From the NCBI GenBank assembly GCA_964548275.1, contig CAZJQI010000014.1, positions 12,364-76,363 on the forward strand: a DNA stretch of 64,000 nt, in the 5' to 3' direction. Under the pieces are notes generated by a model. It had not been told where the DNA came from. It saw only the letters and a program-made list of their open reading frames with translations, and made no database searches. The stretch comes from JAUVUV01 sp964548275 (GTDB lineage Bacteria; Gemmatimonadota; Glassbacteria; GWA2-58-10). The stretch's first letter is position 1. The number at the start of each line of letters is the position of its first letter. Position numbers and translations under genes: made by a program. Of this stretch, positions 7,520-15,721 are shown one piece after another.

Positions 7520-8962
7520 ATGCGCAGATGGCGTTCCAAAAAGTGGCAGCGCCGGATGAGCTTGAAGCTCGACTACAACTACATGATGAGTGAGTTTTTG
7601 GGAGAGGGGCATGGGATTGCCGAGAACGATCTTCGGGGTCTGAGTGAAGTGGCTCACGAGATTCACGCAGAGCTTTCCGCCAGTCGGGAAAACGGCAAGA
7701 TCGGCTTTTTCGATCTGCCCTACGACACGGTGACAGCGGAAATGGTAAGCGATTACGCCAAGCGCGCGTCTAAAAGATTTGAAAATGTCGTGATCCTTGG
7801 TATCGGCGGTTCGTGCCTCGGGCCCAAAGCGCTGCACACCAGCCTTGCCGGCGGCACGTGGGCTAATCTGGCAAGACGTAAAGCGCGGGGCAACATCCCC
7901 CGCTTTTTCTTTGCCGACAATGTTGATCCTGACACTTTCGCCCACGTGCTCCAGTTTGCCGAGCCCAAGAAAACCCTGTACCTGGTGATAACCAAAAGCG
8001 GCACAACGGCCGAAACCATGAGTCAGTTCCTTGTGGTGCGGGAACTGCTCGAAAAGAAGCTCGGCCGCAAAAATGTGGCTGATCACCTGGTAGCGATCAC
8101 AGACGGCCAGCACGGACGCCTGCGCAATGTCGCCGACCGGGAAAAATTCGCTGATTTTATCATCCCGGAAAATGTCGGGGGCCGGTTCAGTATTTTCACA
8201 CCAGTCGGCCTTCTGCCTGCCGCTCTGATGAAGATCGATATTAGCGAACTGCTTGCCGGGGCGGCTTTCATGGACAGCCGCTGCAAGAAAGACGACCTGT
8301 CTTCCAACCCGGCATATATTGCTGCCGCCCTGCTCTTTCTTGCCAACAGAACCAGGGAGATGAATATCAATGTAATGATGGCCTACAGCGACGCTCTTTA
8401 CGATGTCGCAGACTGGTTCCGCCAGCTCTGGGCCGAGTCCCTGGGAAAAAAGGTTTCTCTTTCCGGCAAGGAAATATTCACCGGGGTCACTCCGGTCAAG
8501 GCGCTCGGTGTCACTGACCAGCACTCGCAGACCCAGCTTTACATGGAAGGCCCGTTCGACAAGGTGACTATTTTCCTCGCAGTTGAATCTTTCTCCGCCC
8601 GCGTACCGATCCCGAGGCTTTACCCCGAGATTTCGGACCTGCATTACCTGGGCGGCCATACCTTTAATAAGCTCTTTACTGCGGAGCGACTTGCAACCGA
8701 GTATGCCCTGCTCGAGGCGGGAAGGCCGAGCATGACAATCAGCCTGCCGGAGATCAACCCGTTCACTCTGGGACAGCTTTTCTACATGTTAGAGGTGCAG
8801 ACCGCCTTTGCCGGCGGCCTTTACAATATTAATCCATTTAACCAGCCTGGGGTGGAACTCGGTAAGCAGCTTACTTATGGCCTGATGGGCCGCCACGGGT
8901 TCGAGAACATGCGCGAAAGTTTCGAGAACCGCCAGAGGAAAAAGGACAAGTATACTGCGTGA
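7520..8962 (+). CDS. pgi: Glucose-6-phosphate isomerase
   Basis: This enzyme interconverts glucose 6-phosphate and fructose 6-phosphate in glycolysis and gluconeogenesis. Two SIS sugar-binding domains are visible: VILGIGGSCLGPKAL and the phosphate-binding ITKSGTTAETM, then the active-site Glu region in the third quarter and LGGHTFNKLF near the end. At 480 residues it resembles the shorter bacterial forms. AAAGGAGG lies six bases before ATG 7520. The first dozen residues are strongly basic (RRWRSKKWQRR) and are not typical of the family; a later ATG at codon 13 is possible. A TTGACA at 7378 may belong to its promoter, but the matching -10 is poor. Confidence 0.93.
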   Translation: MRRWRSKKWQRRMSLKLDYNYMMSEFLGEGHGIAENDLRGLSEVAHEIHAELSASRENGKIGFFDLPYDTVTAEMVSDYAKRASKRFENVVILGIGGSCLGPKALHTSLAGGTWANLARRKARGNIPRFFFADNVDPDTFAHVLQFAEPKKTLYLVITKSGTTAETMSQFLVVRELLEKKLGRKNVADHLVAITDGQHGRLRNVADREKFADFIIPENVGGRFSIFTPVGLLPAALMKIDISELLAGAAFMDSRCKKDDLSSNPAYIAAALLFLANRTREMNINVMMAYSDALYDVADWFRQLWAESLGKKVSLSGKEIFTGVTPVKALGVTDQHSQTQLYMEGPFDKVTIFLAVESFSARVPIPRLYPEISDLHYLGGHTFNKLFTAERLATEYALLEAGRPSMTISLPEINPFTLGQLFYMLEVQTAFAGGLYNINPFNQPGVELGKQLTYGLMGRHGFENMRESFENRQRKKDKYTA

Positions 8963-9064
8963 ACCTGTCCTGCTTTGCAGTTGCAGAGCATGCCGTAGCC
9001 GCTATGACGGATTAATCGCGAACAGAATCAGAGTTTACCGTAGTGAATCTAACGGAGAAAATTG

Positions 9065-9478
9065 ATGGGAAGGTTCGATAAATTGCTCGATCAATGCAAG
9101 TTCGATGACAGGGGTTTTATTACCGCTATCGCCCAGGACCACCAGACAGGGGAAATCCTGATGGTGGCTTTCATGAACCGCGAGGCGCTTGAACAGACAC
9201 TCGAGCGTAAACTCGCCTGCTACTGGAGCCGCTCCAGGGACAAACTCTGGGTGAAAGGTGAAACCAGCGGCCACTTTCAGAAAATAAAAGAGATCATTGT
9301 TGACTGCGATATGGACGCCGTGGTGCTGAAAGTGGAGCAGACCGGCGGAGCCTGCCACACGGGCTACCGGAGCTGTTTCTACCGCCGGGTCGAGGAGAAC
9401 GGCTCTCTTTCTGTTACCGGTGAAAAGGTTTTCAACAAGGGAGATGTTTACGGTAAATCCCGAAAAAAAATCGAATGA
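9065..9478 (+). CDS. hisI: Phosphoribosyl-AMP cyclohydrolase
   Basis: HisI opens the adenine ring of phosphoribosyl-AMP in the third step of histidine synthesis. The metal-binding DCDMDAVVLKVEQTG and the Cys-bearing GGACHTGYRSCFYR are both present. At 137 residues it is the stand-alone form without a fused HisE. GGAG lies eight bases before the ATG. Its end overlaps the start of tyrA by 35 bases, so the two are probably co-translated. No other his genes are in the window. Confidence 0.94.
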   Translation: MGRFDKLLDQCKFDDRGFITAIAQDHQTGEILMVAFMNREALEQTLERKLACYWSRSRDKLWVKGETSGHFQKIKEIIVDCDMDAVVLKVEQTGGACHTGYRSCFYRRVEENGSLSVTGEKVFNKGDVYGKSRKKIE

Positions 9479-10586
9479 ACCAGCCGCAAAATCTCTTTAC
9501 GATACAGCCGCAGTACTCGGGGTGGGCCTGATCGGCGGCTCGCTGGCCCTGGGATTCAAGCGTTCCGGGCTGGTGAACCGGGTACTTGGGGTGAGCCGAA
9601 GAGAAACAATTGACAAGGCCCTCGAACTGGGTGTGATCGATGAGGGCTTCGTGCGACAGGAGGCTCCCCGTGCGCTCGAACAGGCAGAGCTGGTTATCCT
9701 GGCCGGCCCGGTGAGCGTGATTATCGAGCAGCTCGGCAAGATCGGGCTCTCACTTCAACACGGGGCGACTGTCACCGATGTCGGCAGTACCAAGCGTGCA
9801 ATCGTGAAAGCCTCAGGCAATCTTCCTTCTTCGGTGTACTTTGTGGGCGGCCATCCAATGGCTGGAGCGGAAACCACCGGTGTCGAATCCGCCGACCCGT
9901 TTCTCTTTCAGAATGCGGTTTACGTTATCTGCCCGGCCGGGGAACGCAACCGGGAAGCCGCCCGGAAATACTCCGAACTGGTCAGTGCGCTGGGAACACG
10001 TGTGCTGGTGATGAGCCCGTCCAACCACGACAGGATCGCCGCCACGATCAGCCACCTGCCGCAGATTGTCGCGGTCGGGCTGATAAACCTGGCAGCTTCT
10101 TTCAACAAGAACGACTCGAACACTTTGAATCTTGCAGCCGGCGGTTTCCGTGACCTGACCCGCATTGCCTCCAGTCCTTTCGAAATATGGCGCGACATCT
10201 GCAAGACAAACGCCGATGAAATAAAAGAGCAAATCGATTCCTTTATTAAACAGCTTAAAAGCTTAGGCAAGCTAGTCGGTACCGGGGAGCTCGGGACAAG
10301 TTTCGAACGCGCGGCCAAATCTCGCGCACTGATCCAGAAAGATGCCAAGGGCTTTCTCTCTCCGGTTTACCAGATTGTGGTCACTGCCCCGGACGAGGTG
10401 GGAGTGATAAAACGAATCGCCATGGGTCTGGCCGATGAGTCGATCAATATCAAGGATATCGAGGTGCTCAAGGTGCGTGAGGGTGAGGGCGGCACGATCA
10501 TGCTCGGTTTCGCCTCTGTGGCTGACCGCGCGCGCGCGATAAAGATCCTCGTCGAGATGGGTTTCCCCACGAGAATCAGGGACTGA
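9444..10586 (+). CDS. tyrA: Prephenate dehydrogenase with C-terminal ACT domain
   Basis: TyrA oxidises and decarboxylates prephenate in tyrosine synthesis. The NAD-binding loop GVGLIGGSLALG (about residues 25-36) is followed by TDVGSTKRAIV, the active-site region GGHPMAGAETTG and the helical dimer domain with ISHLPQIVAVGL. The last 75 residues form an ACT domain (VVTAPDEVGVIKRIA to GGTIMLGF), the fold used for amino acid feedback control, so tyrosine or phenylalanine inhibition is likely. The start is uncertain: ATG 9444 has AAGGGAG directly against it, and GTG 9420 is an alternative. Confidence 0.92.
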   Translation: MFTVNPEKKSNEPAAKSLYDTAAVLGVGLIGGSLALGFKRSGLVNRVLGVSRRETIDKALELGVIDEGFVRQEAPRALEQAELVILAGPVSVIIEQLGKIGLSLQHGATVTDVGSTKRAIVKASGNLPSSVYFVGGHPMAGAETTGVESADPFLFQNAVYVICPAGERNREAARKYSELVSALGTRVLVMSPSNHDRIAATISHLPQIVAVGLINLAASFNKNDSNTLNLAAGGFRDLTRIASSPFEIWRDICKTNADEIKEQIDSFIKQLKSLGKLVGTGELGTSFERAAKSRALIQKDAKGFLSPVYQIVVTAPDEVGVIKRIAMGLADESINIKDIEVLKVREGEGGTIMLGFASVADRARAIKILVEMGFPTRIRD

Positions 10587-10610
10587 GATGAAGAGGCGGC
10601 AACAGGGGCC

Positions 10611-11900
10611 ATGAACGAAAGCCTGCATAAATGCGACAGATTTTCCGGCCAGATAAACGTTCCGGGCGACAAATCGATCAGCCACCGGGCGCTGATGCTG
10701 GCCGGAATTGCCCAAGGCACATGCACGATCCGGGGCCTGGCCACAGGCAAGGATGTGGCCAGCACGGCCAGTTGTCTGAAAGGGCTCGGGGTCGAGATCA
10801 CAAAATCAGCTCCTGACACGATGTGCGTCCGAGGTGCGGGCGAACAGGGGCTAACCCGGCCTGCTGCTGTGCTTGACGCCGGAAATTCCGGCACCACGAT
10901 ACGCCTTCTCTCCGGTATTCTCGCCGGGCAGCCGTTCAACTCCACGATCACCGGCGACAGATACCTGTGCCGAAGGCCTATGGGCCGGATCATCGAGCCA
11001 CTTCAACAGATGGGCGCAAAGATCTCTTCAGCCGATAACGGCCTGCCGCCACTTGAAATAGAGGGCGGAGCACTGCAGGGTATAACCTATCACCTTCCCG
11101 TGGCAAGCGCACAGGTCAAATCCTGTGTTCTTCTGGCCGGCCTTTTCGCCAGCGGCAGGACAACCGTGGTTGAAAAAGTGCCAAGCCGGGACCATACCGA
11201 GCGGATGCTCCCGCTACTCGGCGTGGAGGTGGAAAAAGAGGGCCTATCGGTCTCGGTAGAAGGCGGAGCGCGGCTTTCGGCAACCGATATCAATGTTCCG
11301 GGTGACCCCTCATCCGCTGCGTTTTTCGCCGCGGCCGCGGCAATGGTACCTGGCGGGAGAGTGAGGATCGACAACCTTTGCCTCAATCCCACCCGCTCAG
11401 CTTTTTTCAAGACCCTCGCCAGGATGGGTGCCCGGATCGAGAAGACAAATGAGCGCATACAGGCCGGGGAACCGGTAGCTGACCTTATCGTGGGAAAAGG
11501 GAAGCTTTCAGGCTGCACGGTCGACGGGGCGATAGTTCCGAGTCTGATCGACGAGGTACCGATGCTTGCCGTTTTAGCCACACAGGCGAATGGGGTTACT
11601 GCGATCCGCGATGCCGCCGAGTTGCGGGTAAAGGAGACAGACCGCATTCGGGCAGTGAGCGAAAACCTCTCCCGCATGGGAGCACGTGTACGGGAATTTC
11701 CGGACGGCCTTGAGATCGAGGGCCCGACACAGCTCCAGGCGGCGAGGATCGAGACTTTCGGCGACCATCGGATCGCCATGGCTTTCAGCGTGGCTGCGCT
11801 TGTTGCCTCCGGCGAGACAGTAATCGAGAATGCGGCTTGCGCCGATATCTCATTTCCTAACTTCTATCTTACTTTGCGCCAACTGGCAGGCTTGTCCTGA
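10611..11900 (+). CDS. aroA: EPSP synthase (3-phosphoshikimate 1-carboxyvinyltransferase)
   Basis: AroA joins shikimate 3-phosphate and phosphoenolpyruvate in the sixth step of the shikimate pathway. Substrate-binding motifs are intact: GDKSISHRAL near residue 20, DAGNSGTTIRLL near 88, GDRYLCRRPMGR, VPSRDHTERML and the closing FGDHRIAMAF. The 429-residue length is standard. It follows tyrA by 24 bases and precedes aroE by 34, consistent with one aromatic amino acid operon with hisI at its head. Confidence 0.96.
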   Translation: MNESLHKCDRFSGQINVPGDKSISHRALMLAGIAQGTCTIRGLATGKDVASTASCLKGLGVEITKSAPDTMCVRGAGEQGLTRPAAVLDAGNSGTTIRLLSGILAGQPFNSTITGDRYLCRRPMGRIIEPLQQMGAKISSADNGLPPLEIEGGALQGITYHLPVASAQVKSCVLLAGLFASGRTTVVEKVPSRDHTERMLPLLGVEVEKEGLSVSVEGGARLSATDINVPGDPSSAAFFAAAAAMVPGGRVRIDNLCLNPTRSAFFKTLARMGARIEKTNERIQAGEPVADLIVGKGKLSGCTVDGAIVPSLIDEVPMLAVLATQANGVTAIRDAAELRVKETDRIRAVSENLSRMGARVREFPDGLEIEGPTQLQAARIETFGDHRIAMAFSVAALVASGETVIENAACADISFPNFYLTLRQLAGLS

Positions 11901-11934
11901 TCCTTACAAGCCGGTGAAGGAGGGGTAAAAGGCC

Positions 11935-12831
11935 GTGAGCAAACAAGCGATTACAAGCCACACCAGGGTACTGGGAGTGATCGGCGATCCGATCGAGCAC
12001 AGCCTGAGTCCTCTGATGCACAACCACGTGCTCGAACGACTGGGTTTAGACTACCGCTACGTGGCCTTTCACGTGCAGCAGGAGTATGGACTCCACGTGG
12101 GCCTGGCATTCCGCACTCTGGGACTTGCCGGCCTTAACGTGACCATCCCGTACAAGGAGACAGTTGTGGGCCAGATGGATGTCCTGACCGAGGAGGCCCG
12201 CATAGTGGGTGCGGTAAATACAATCGGGATGAATGCCAGGGGTGAGCTTGTGGGGCACAACACCGATGTGGCAGGGTTTCTGGGAGCTCTGGAAATCCAC
12301 GAGTGCGCGGGTGAACTCGCAGGCAGAGGGGCGGTGGTGCTAGGGGCAGGGGGGGCCGCGCGCGCCGCGCTCTATGCGCTGGGACTTTCAGGCGCCAGGC
12401 CGATTTATCTTGCCAACCGCACCCAGAGCCGGGCCGAGGCTCTTGCCGGCTGGTTTTCCTATATTTTCCCGGATACTCCTGTGAAACTGGTTCCCCGGAC
12501 AGATTTACAGTCGCTTAACAAGGCTTTTGACAACGCCCTGATCACAGTCAACGTGACTCCCCTTGGCATGGCGCCCAAAGTGGACGCTTCCCCGCTGCCC
12601 GAAGGGGCTCAGCCCAAAGCCGGCTCCGTTGTATTCGACACGATTTACAACCCCGAGCGCACGCTCCTGCTGAGGGAGGCGCAAAAAGCGGGCTGCCTTG
12701 CTATCAGCGGGCTGGACATGCTTATCATCCAGGGGATGGTCTCGCTGGCCTGGTGGCTCAGAAAACCGATTCCCTGGAAAGAGATGATGGACGGAATCAG
12801 GAAACGCCTGCTGGCGGAGTTGAAAAAATAG
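11935..12831 (+). CDS. aroE: Shikimate dehydrogenase
   Basis: AroE reduces 3-dehydroshikimate to shikimate with NADPH. The substrate domain has EHSLSPLMHN and NVTIPYKE with the catalytic Lys; the cofactor domain has VLGAGGAARAALYAL and NRT, the signature for NADP preference. A GTG start at 11935 is supported by AAGGAGG about a dozen bases upstream. Length is 298 residues. It is the last gene of the aromatic cluster and is followed by a strong bidirectional terminator. Confidence 0.95.
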   Translation: MSKQAITSHTRVLGVIGDPIEHSLSPLMHNHVLERLGLDYRYVAFHVQQEYGLHVGLAFRTLGLAGLNVTIPYKETVVGQMDVLTEEARIVGAVNTIGMNARGELVGHNTDVAGFLGALEIHECAGELAGRGAVVLGAGGAARAALYALGLSGARPIYLANRTQSRAEALAGWFSYIFPDTPVKLVPRTDLQSLNKAFDNALITVNVTPLGMAPKVDASPLPEGAQPKAGSVVFDTIYNPERTLLLREAQKAGCLAISGLDMLIIQGMVSLAWWLRKPIPWKEMMDGIRKRLLAELKK

Positions 12832-12868
12832 TGAGTCTGTTTTCACAATCCCTGTAGGAGAAAAAGAA

Positions 12869-12905
12869 AACCCGGACCCTGCGCAACTGGCACAAAGTCC
12901 GGGTT
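12869..12905. terminator. Bidirectional terminator between aroE and FKBP gene
   Basis: AACCCGGAC (12869-12877) pairs perfectly with GTCCGGGTT (12897-12905). On the minus strand the stem is followed by a T-rich tract (TTTTCTTTTT), and on the plus strand by GATATTTTC. It lies between two convergent genes and can serve both. Confidence 0.8.
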
Positions 12906-12937
12906 GATATTTTCCGTAACTATTCCTATTGATACGC

Positions 12938-13372
12938 TCAAGCTTCCACTATCTCCAGCAGCTCGATATCGAAGGACAAATCCTTGCCGGCCAGTGGATG
13001 ATTGGCATCAAGAGTTACCGTATCCCCGGTTAGCTCGGTTACCGTTACAATGATCGTCTGGTCATCGGATTGTTGAAGGTTAAACTTCTGACCTATCTTG
13101 GGCTCGAGGTCAGTGGGTAAATCCTCCTTTTTCACCTCCATGATCATTTCGCCCTTGTAAGGACCGAACGCTTCATCAGCCGGGATCTTGACCGTGGATT
13201 TTCCTCCCGGCTCCATCCCGATCACTGCGTTTTCAAAACCGCGGATAATCCGGTTTCCCCCTAATTTGAATTTCAATGGATCACGGTCTGCGGAAGAGTC
13301 GAATACCGAGCCATCATCCAGTTTTCCAGTGTAATGCACCTTGATGGTATCACCATCCTTTGCCTGAGCCAT
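12938..13372 (-). CDS. FKBP-type peptidyl-prolyl isomerase, SlyD-like
   Basis: This enzyme speeds cis-trans isomerisation of proline bonds during folding. The FKBP half is marked by VHYTGKLDDGSVFDSS and IIRGFENAVIGM; the middle insert (about residues 70-120) and the closing LDANHPLAGKDLSFDIEL are typical of the two-domain SlyD/FkpB group. The His-rich metal-binding tail of E. coli SlyD is absent. There is no signal peptide, so it is cytoplasmic. ATG 13372 has GGGAG five bases ahead. Length is 144 residues. Confidence 0.92.
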   Translation of the reverse strand: MAQAKDGDTIKVHYTGKLDDGSVFDSSADRDPLKFKLGGNRIIRGFENAVIGMEPGGKSTVKIPADEAFGPYKGEMIMEVKKEDLPTDLEPKIGQKFNLQQSDDQTIIVTVTELTGDTVTLDANHPLAGKDLSFDIELLEIVEA

Positions 13373-13412
13373 TAACACTCCCAGCTAGAATTATGAAGTA
13401 ACTACCGCCTTA

Positions 13413-13441
13413 ATTATAACCAGCAAACAGCACAGGTGCAA
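13413..13441 (-). promoter_or_regulatory. Promoter of FKBP isomerase gene
   Basis: On the minus strand TTGCAC (13441-13436) is followed after 17 bases by a perfect TATAAT (13418-13413), about 40 bases upstream of the start codon. A 9-base inverted repeat, AGCAAACAG (13422-13430) with CTGTTTGCT (13461-13469), flanks the -35 element. Its right arm touches the stop of the cupin gene, so it could be that gene's terminator stem or an operator. Confidence 0.55.
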
Positions 13442-13467
13442 AGTAATTCCGGATTTAGCTCTGTTTG

Positions 13468-13974
13468 CTAACCCGAGGTCAGTTTAAGAATCAACTCCTT
13501 CCGGTCGGGATATTGACGGATCAGCTCTTCCCTGTCCCCGTGCTCGTAATCGCTGAAATCGAATCCCGGCGCCATGGTGGTACCCATCAGGGCGAAGCTT
13601 CCTCCCTCGTTCAGGAACGCGCCGAGCCAGGTTCCCCGGGAAACGACAACCTGAAGGTGCTCATCTTTTTCGACATCCTGGCCCAGGGTTAGCAGTTGGG
13701 AAGTTCCGCCGGCTTGAAGCTGAAGCATGCTGACCGGATCGCCCAGGTAGAAATGGAAAATCTCGTCTGATCCCAGGCGGTGCAGAGCGGAGCAGGTGTC
13801 AGGGGTGAGAAGGTAATATATCGCTGTGCAGAAAGATTTGGCTGAGCTGTATCTCCCGGGCAGCCCCTTCATTGGTATTTTTTCCTCAGAGCGGTAAGTC
13901 TCCCTGTAAAATCCTCCCTCCCCGGGCAGAGGTTTCAGGCTGAGTTTCCTGATTATTTCTCGCGCTGTGAGCAT
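13468..13974 (-). CDS. Cupin-fold protein, DUF985 family
   Basis: The 168 residues match the DUF985/cupin_5 family throughout: the opening LKPLPGEGGFYRETYRS, the IYYLLTPDTCSALHRLGSDEIFHFYLGDP core with its His residues, and WLGAFLNEGGSFALMGTTMAPGFDFSDYE. Members have a small beta barrel; their substrate is not established. GGGGAG lies six bases before the ATG. It is 50 bases downstream of the MFS gene on the same strand and may be transcribed with it. Confidence 0.88.
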   Translation of the reverse strand: MLTAREIIRKLSLKPLPGEGGFYRETYRSEEKIPMKGLPGRYSSAKSFCTAIYYLLTPDTCSALHRLGSDEIFHFYLGDPVSMLQLQAGGTSQLLTLGQDVEKDEHLQVVVSRGTWLGAFLNEGGSFALMGTTMAPGFDFSDYEHGDREELIRQYPDRKELILKLTSG

Positions 13975-14024
13975 CGATATCTCCCCGGTTTCATTCGTGA
14001 ATGGACAAATTCTCCCCCCCGGTT

Positions 14025-15173
14025 TTACTTTCTAACCGCCGCCAGGATCACCAGCAGCACCCCGCAAGCCGTCCCAGCCACCAGGAAAACTCCCTCCAGC
14101 CCCATAATCAGCACAACGGGTGCAAAAATAACGGGCGAAAGAAACTGCCCGATAAAGCCGAAAGTGCCCAGGTAAGAGCTTATCCTTCCGCGAAACGACA
14201 TGGGTACCGCCTCGCCAATCCAGACCATGCATGCCGGGCTTACCATGCCTTGTCCAATCCCGAAAAGCGCGATCGAGGCGGTGATCAACGCTACTGAGTG
14301 AGTCTGCGAGATGGAGATAAACCCCACAGTCCAGAAAGCCACGGAGACAAGCACGATCATTCTATAAGAGAGTCTGGATTTTATCCGGCTGTACATAAAA
14401 GAGGTCAACCCGGAGGCCAGGCCCATGGCCGAGATAAATAGGCCGATATAAAACGTGCTGCGAATGCCGATTTCCTCTAACAGGGGGGGAATAAACACCA
14501 CGATTGCATAGAGGAGCACGCTTGAAATAAAGATCAGCATGTAAATGAAAAAAAGCACCGGGGTAGCTCTGAATATTCTCCAGACTGATTCGCTCTGAAT
14601 CTCTTCCCCGGAATTCATCTCGTGCACCTCTGGAATCGCCAACAGGGCAAGGGCGGCAAGCGGGATTCCTGCCAGGTAGGCGGCGAAAGGCAGATGCCAG
14701 CTCCACCCGCCGAGAAAACCGCCGATCAGCGGCCAGATCACACCGCCAAATGCATTGGCGCTGCCCCGCCAGCCCATGATCTTATTTCTCCTCGGCCCCC
14801 TGAAGATATTCAGAATCATCACTGTGTTGGAGATAAATATCACGGCTGCAGCAACCCCCAGCAGCGCACGGCTTGCTATAAGCAGCCAGTAGGATTGGAT
14901 AAACAGCCCTGAGCCGCCTGCAAAACCGTAAAGCACCAGCCCGGCCACGAACGGTTTTTTCACTCCCACCCTGTCGATAACCACCCCGACCAGCGGGCTC
15001 AGGGCCGCGATAAAGATCGAGTGGGTGGTGATAATCAACCCTGCAGACACCGGGTCCACTCCCAGGCCCTGGCGCATCACGTTCAACACAGGTGCGATTA
15101 TCGCACCTGCCATCACGGTCAGGGTACAGGAGGCCAGGATTATCCAGAGAGTTATTTTGTGAGAATCATTCAT
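14025..15173 (-). CDS. Major facilitator superfamily transporter
   Basis: A 382-residue inner-membrane transporter with about twelve hydrophobic segments in two halves of six. The loop between helices 2 and 3 has the MFS signature region GVVIDRVGVKKPFVAG, with a matching site after helix 8 (YSRIKSRLSYRM). The protein ends in the short basic tail VRK. The best general likeness is to drug or metabolite exporters of the MFS-1 family, but the substrate cannot be told. A cupin gene follows on the same strand. Confidence 0.88.
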   Translation of the reverse strand: MNDSHKITLWIILASCTLTVMAGAIIAPVLNVMRQGLGVDPVSAGLIITTHSIFIAALSPLVGVVIDRVGVKKPFVAGLVLYGFAGGSGLFIQSYWLLIASRALLGVAAAVIFISNTVMILNIFRGPRRNKIMGWRGSANAFGGVIWPLIGGFLGGWSWHLPFAAYLAGIPLAALALLAIPEVHEMNSGEEIQSESVWRIFRATPVLFFIYMLIFISSVLLYAIVVFIPPLLEEIGIRSTFYIGLFISAMGLASGLTSFMYSRIKSRLSYRMIVLVSVAFWTVGFISISQTHSVALITASIALFGIGQGMVSPACMVWIGEAVPMSFRGRISSYLGTFGFIGQFLSPVIFAPVVLIMGLEGVFLVAGTACGVLLVILAAVRK

Positions 15174-15423
15174 ATCTTGATGCTTCCAGCTACTTTCTTG
15201 ACATCAGTTATTGCCTTGTGCAGACAAACATCGGCTAACCCTCAGAGCTGAGCTTGTCCACTCCGAGCTCAATTCCCCTTCCTGCAACAGTTCGAGCCAG
15301 AACGAGAAGTTTTATTCAAAAAAAGTGAGCGCAGAGAAGAATAGGCTTAAGATAAATATTATTAAATTGATAGCAAGAAGGTTTATCAGTTGCAGGCGTT
15401 TCAAGGAAAATAACGTATGGACA

Positions 15424-15635
15424 CTAGCCCGGATTATTCATTAAATCCAGACCTTGACAGGGCTAATCACTTATTTTCAGTTTTTTATCAGCCACCGAGG
15501 GAGGGGGCGGCGGCTGTGCGACTAAAGTCGCACAGACCGTTGCGCAAGCGCAACGGCGCGCATTTCATGCGCCCGCCGCCCCCCAGGCCCCAGGGAAACA
15601 TAACATCTTACTAATTTATGAATAATCCGAACTAG
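15424..15635. mobile_element. Small non-autonomous element (MITE-like) around cloverleaf
   Basis: An 18-base inverted repeat bounds this 212-base segment: 15424-15441 reads CTAGCCCGGATTATTCAT and the reverse complement of 15618-15635 reads CTAGTTCGGATTATTCAT. The outermost CTAG on each side may be a 4-base target duplication, as IS5-type elements make, with 14-base terminal repeats inside. There is no coding frame. The right end touches the T tract of the qmcA terminator. The rest of the 548-base gap around it (15174-15423 and 15668-15721) shows nothing recognisable. The second copy of the core, at 63765, lacks the left repeat. Confidence 0.5.
15493..15628 (+). repeat. Cloverleaf repeat, copy 1
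   Basis: This 136-base unit recurs at 63765-63902. An 11-base-pair outer stem (15503-15513 with 15573-15583, GGGGGCGGCGG) encloses three hairpins with almost no spare bases: 15514-15535 (CTGTGCGAC, loop TAAA), 15537-15556 (CCGTTGCG, loop CAAG) and 15558-15572 (GCGCAT, loop TTC). A conserved unpaired tail of about 45 bases follows, ending in TTTATGAATAATCC. The two copies differ only in loops A and B and at one tail base. It could act as folded DNA or as RNA. Confidence 0.85.
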
Positions 15636-15667
15636 AAAAAGAGGTGCGCTTTAGAAGACGGCACCTC
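15636..15667 (-). terminator. Terminator after qmcA
   Basis: On the minus strand GAGGTGC (15667-15661) pairs with GCACCTC (15647-15641), followed by five T (15640-15636). It lies 55 bases past the qmcA stop. The mobile cloverleaf element starts at the next base. Confidence 0.75.
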
Positions 15668-15721
15668 CTTATATCTCCCTTTAAGTACGAGAATAGGTTA
15701 GCCTGTTATCGAGCCAGGATA

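Noticed and set aside
7460..8659. Minus-strand open frame of 399 codons opposite pgi
   Set aside because: It mirrors the pgi coding frame, shows no domain and no ribosome site.
15493..15628. Cloverleaf as a tRNA or integron attC site
   Set aside because: There is no anticodon loop, T-loop or CCA-compatible 3' end, and no attC core site or integrase gene; three GC-rich hairpins with 3-4 base loops do not fit either.
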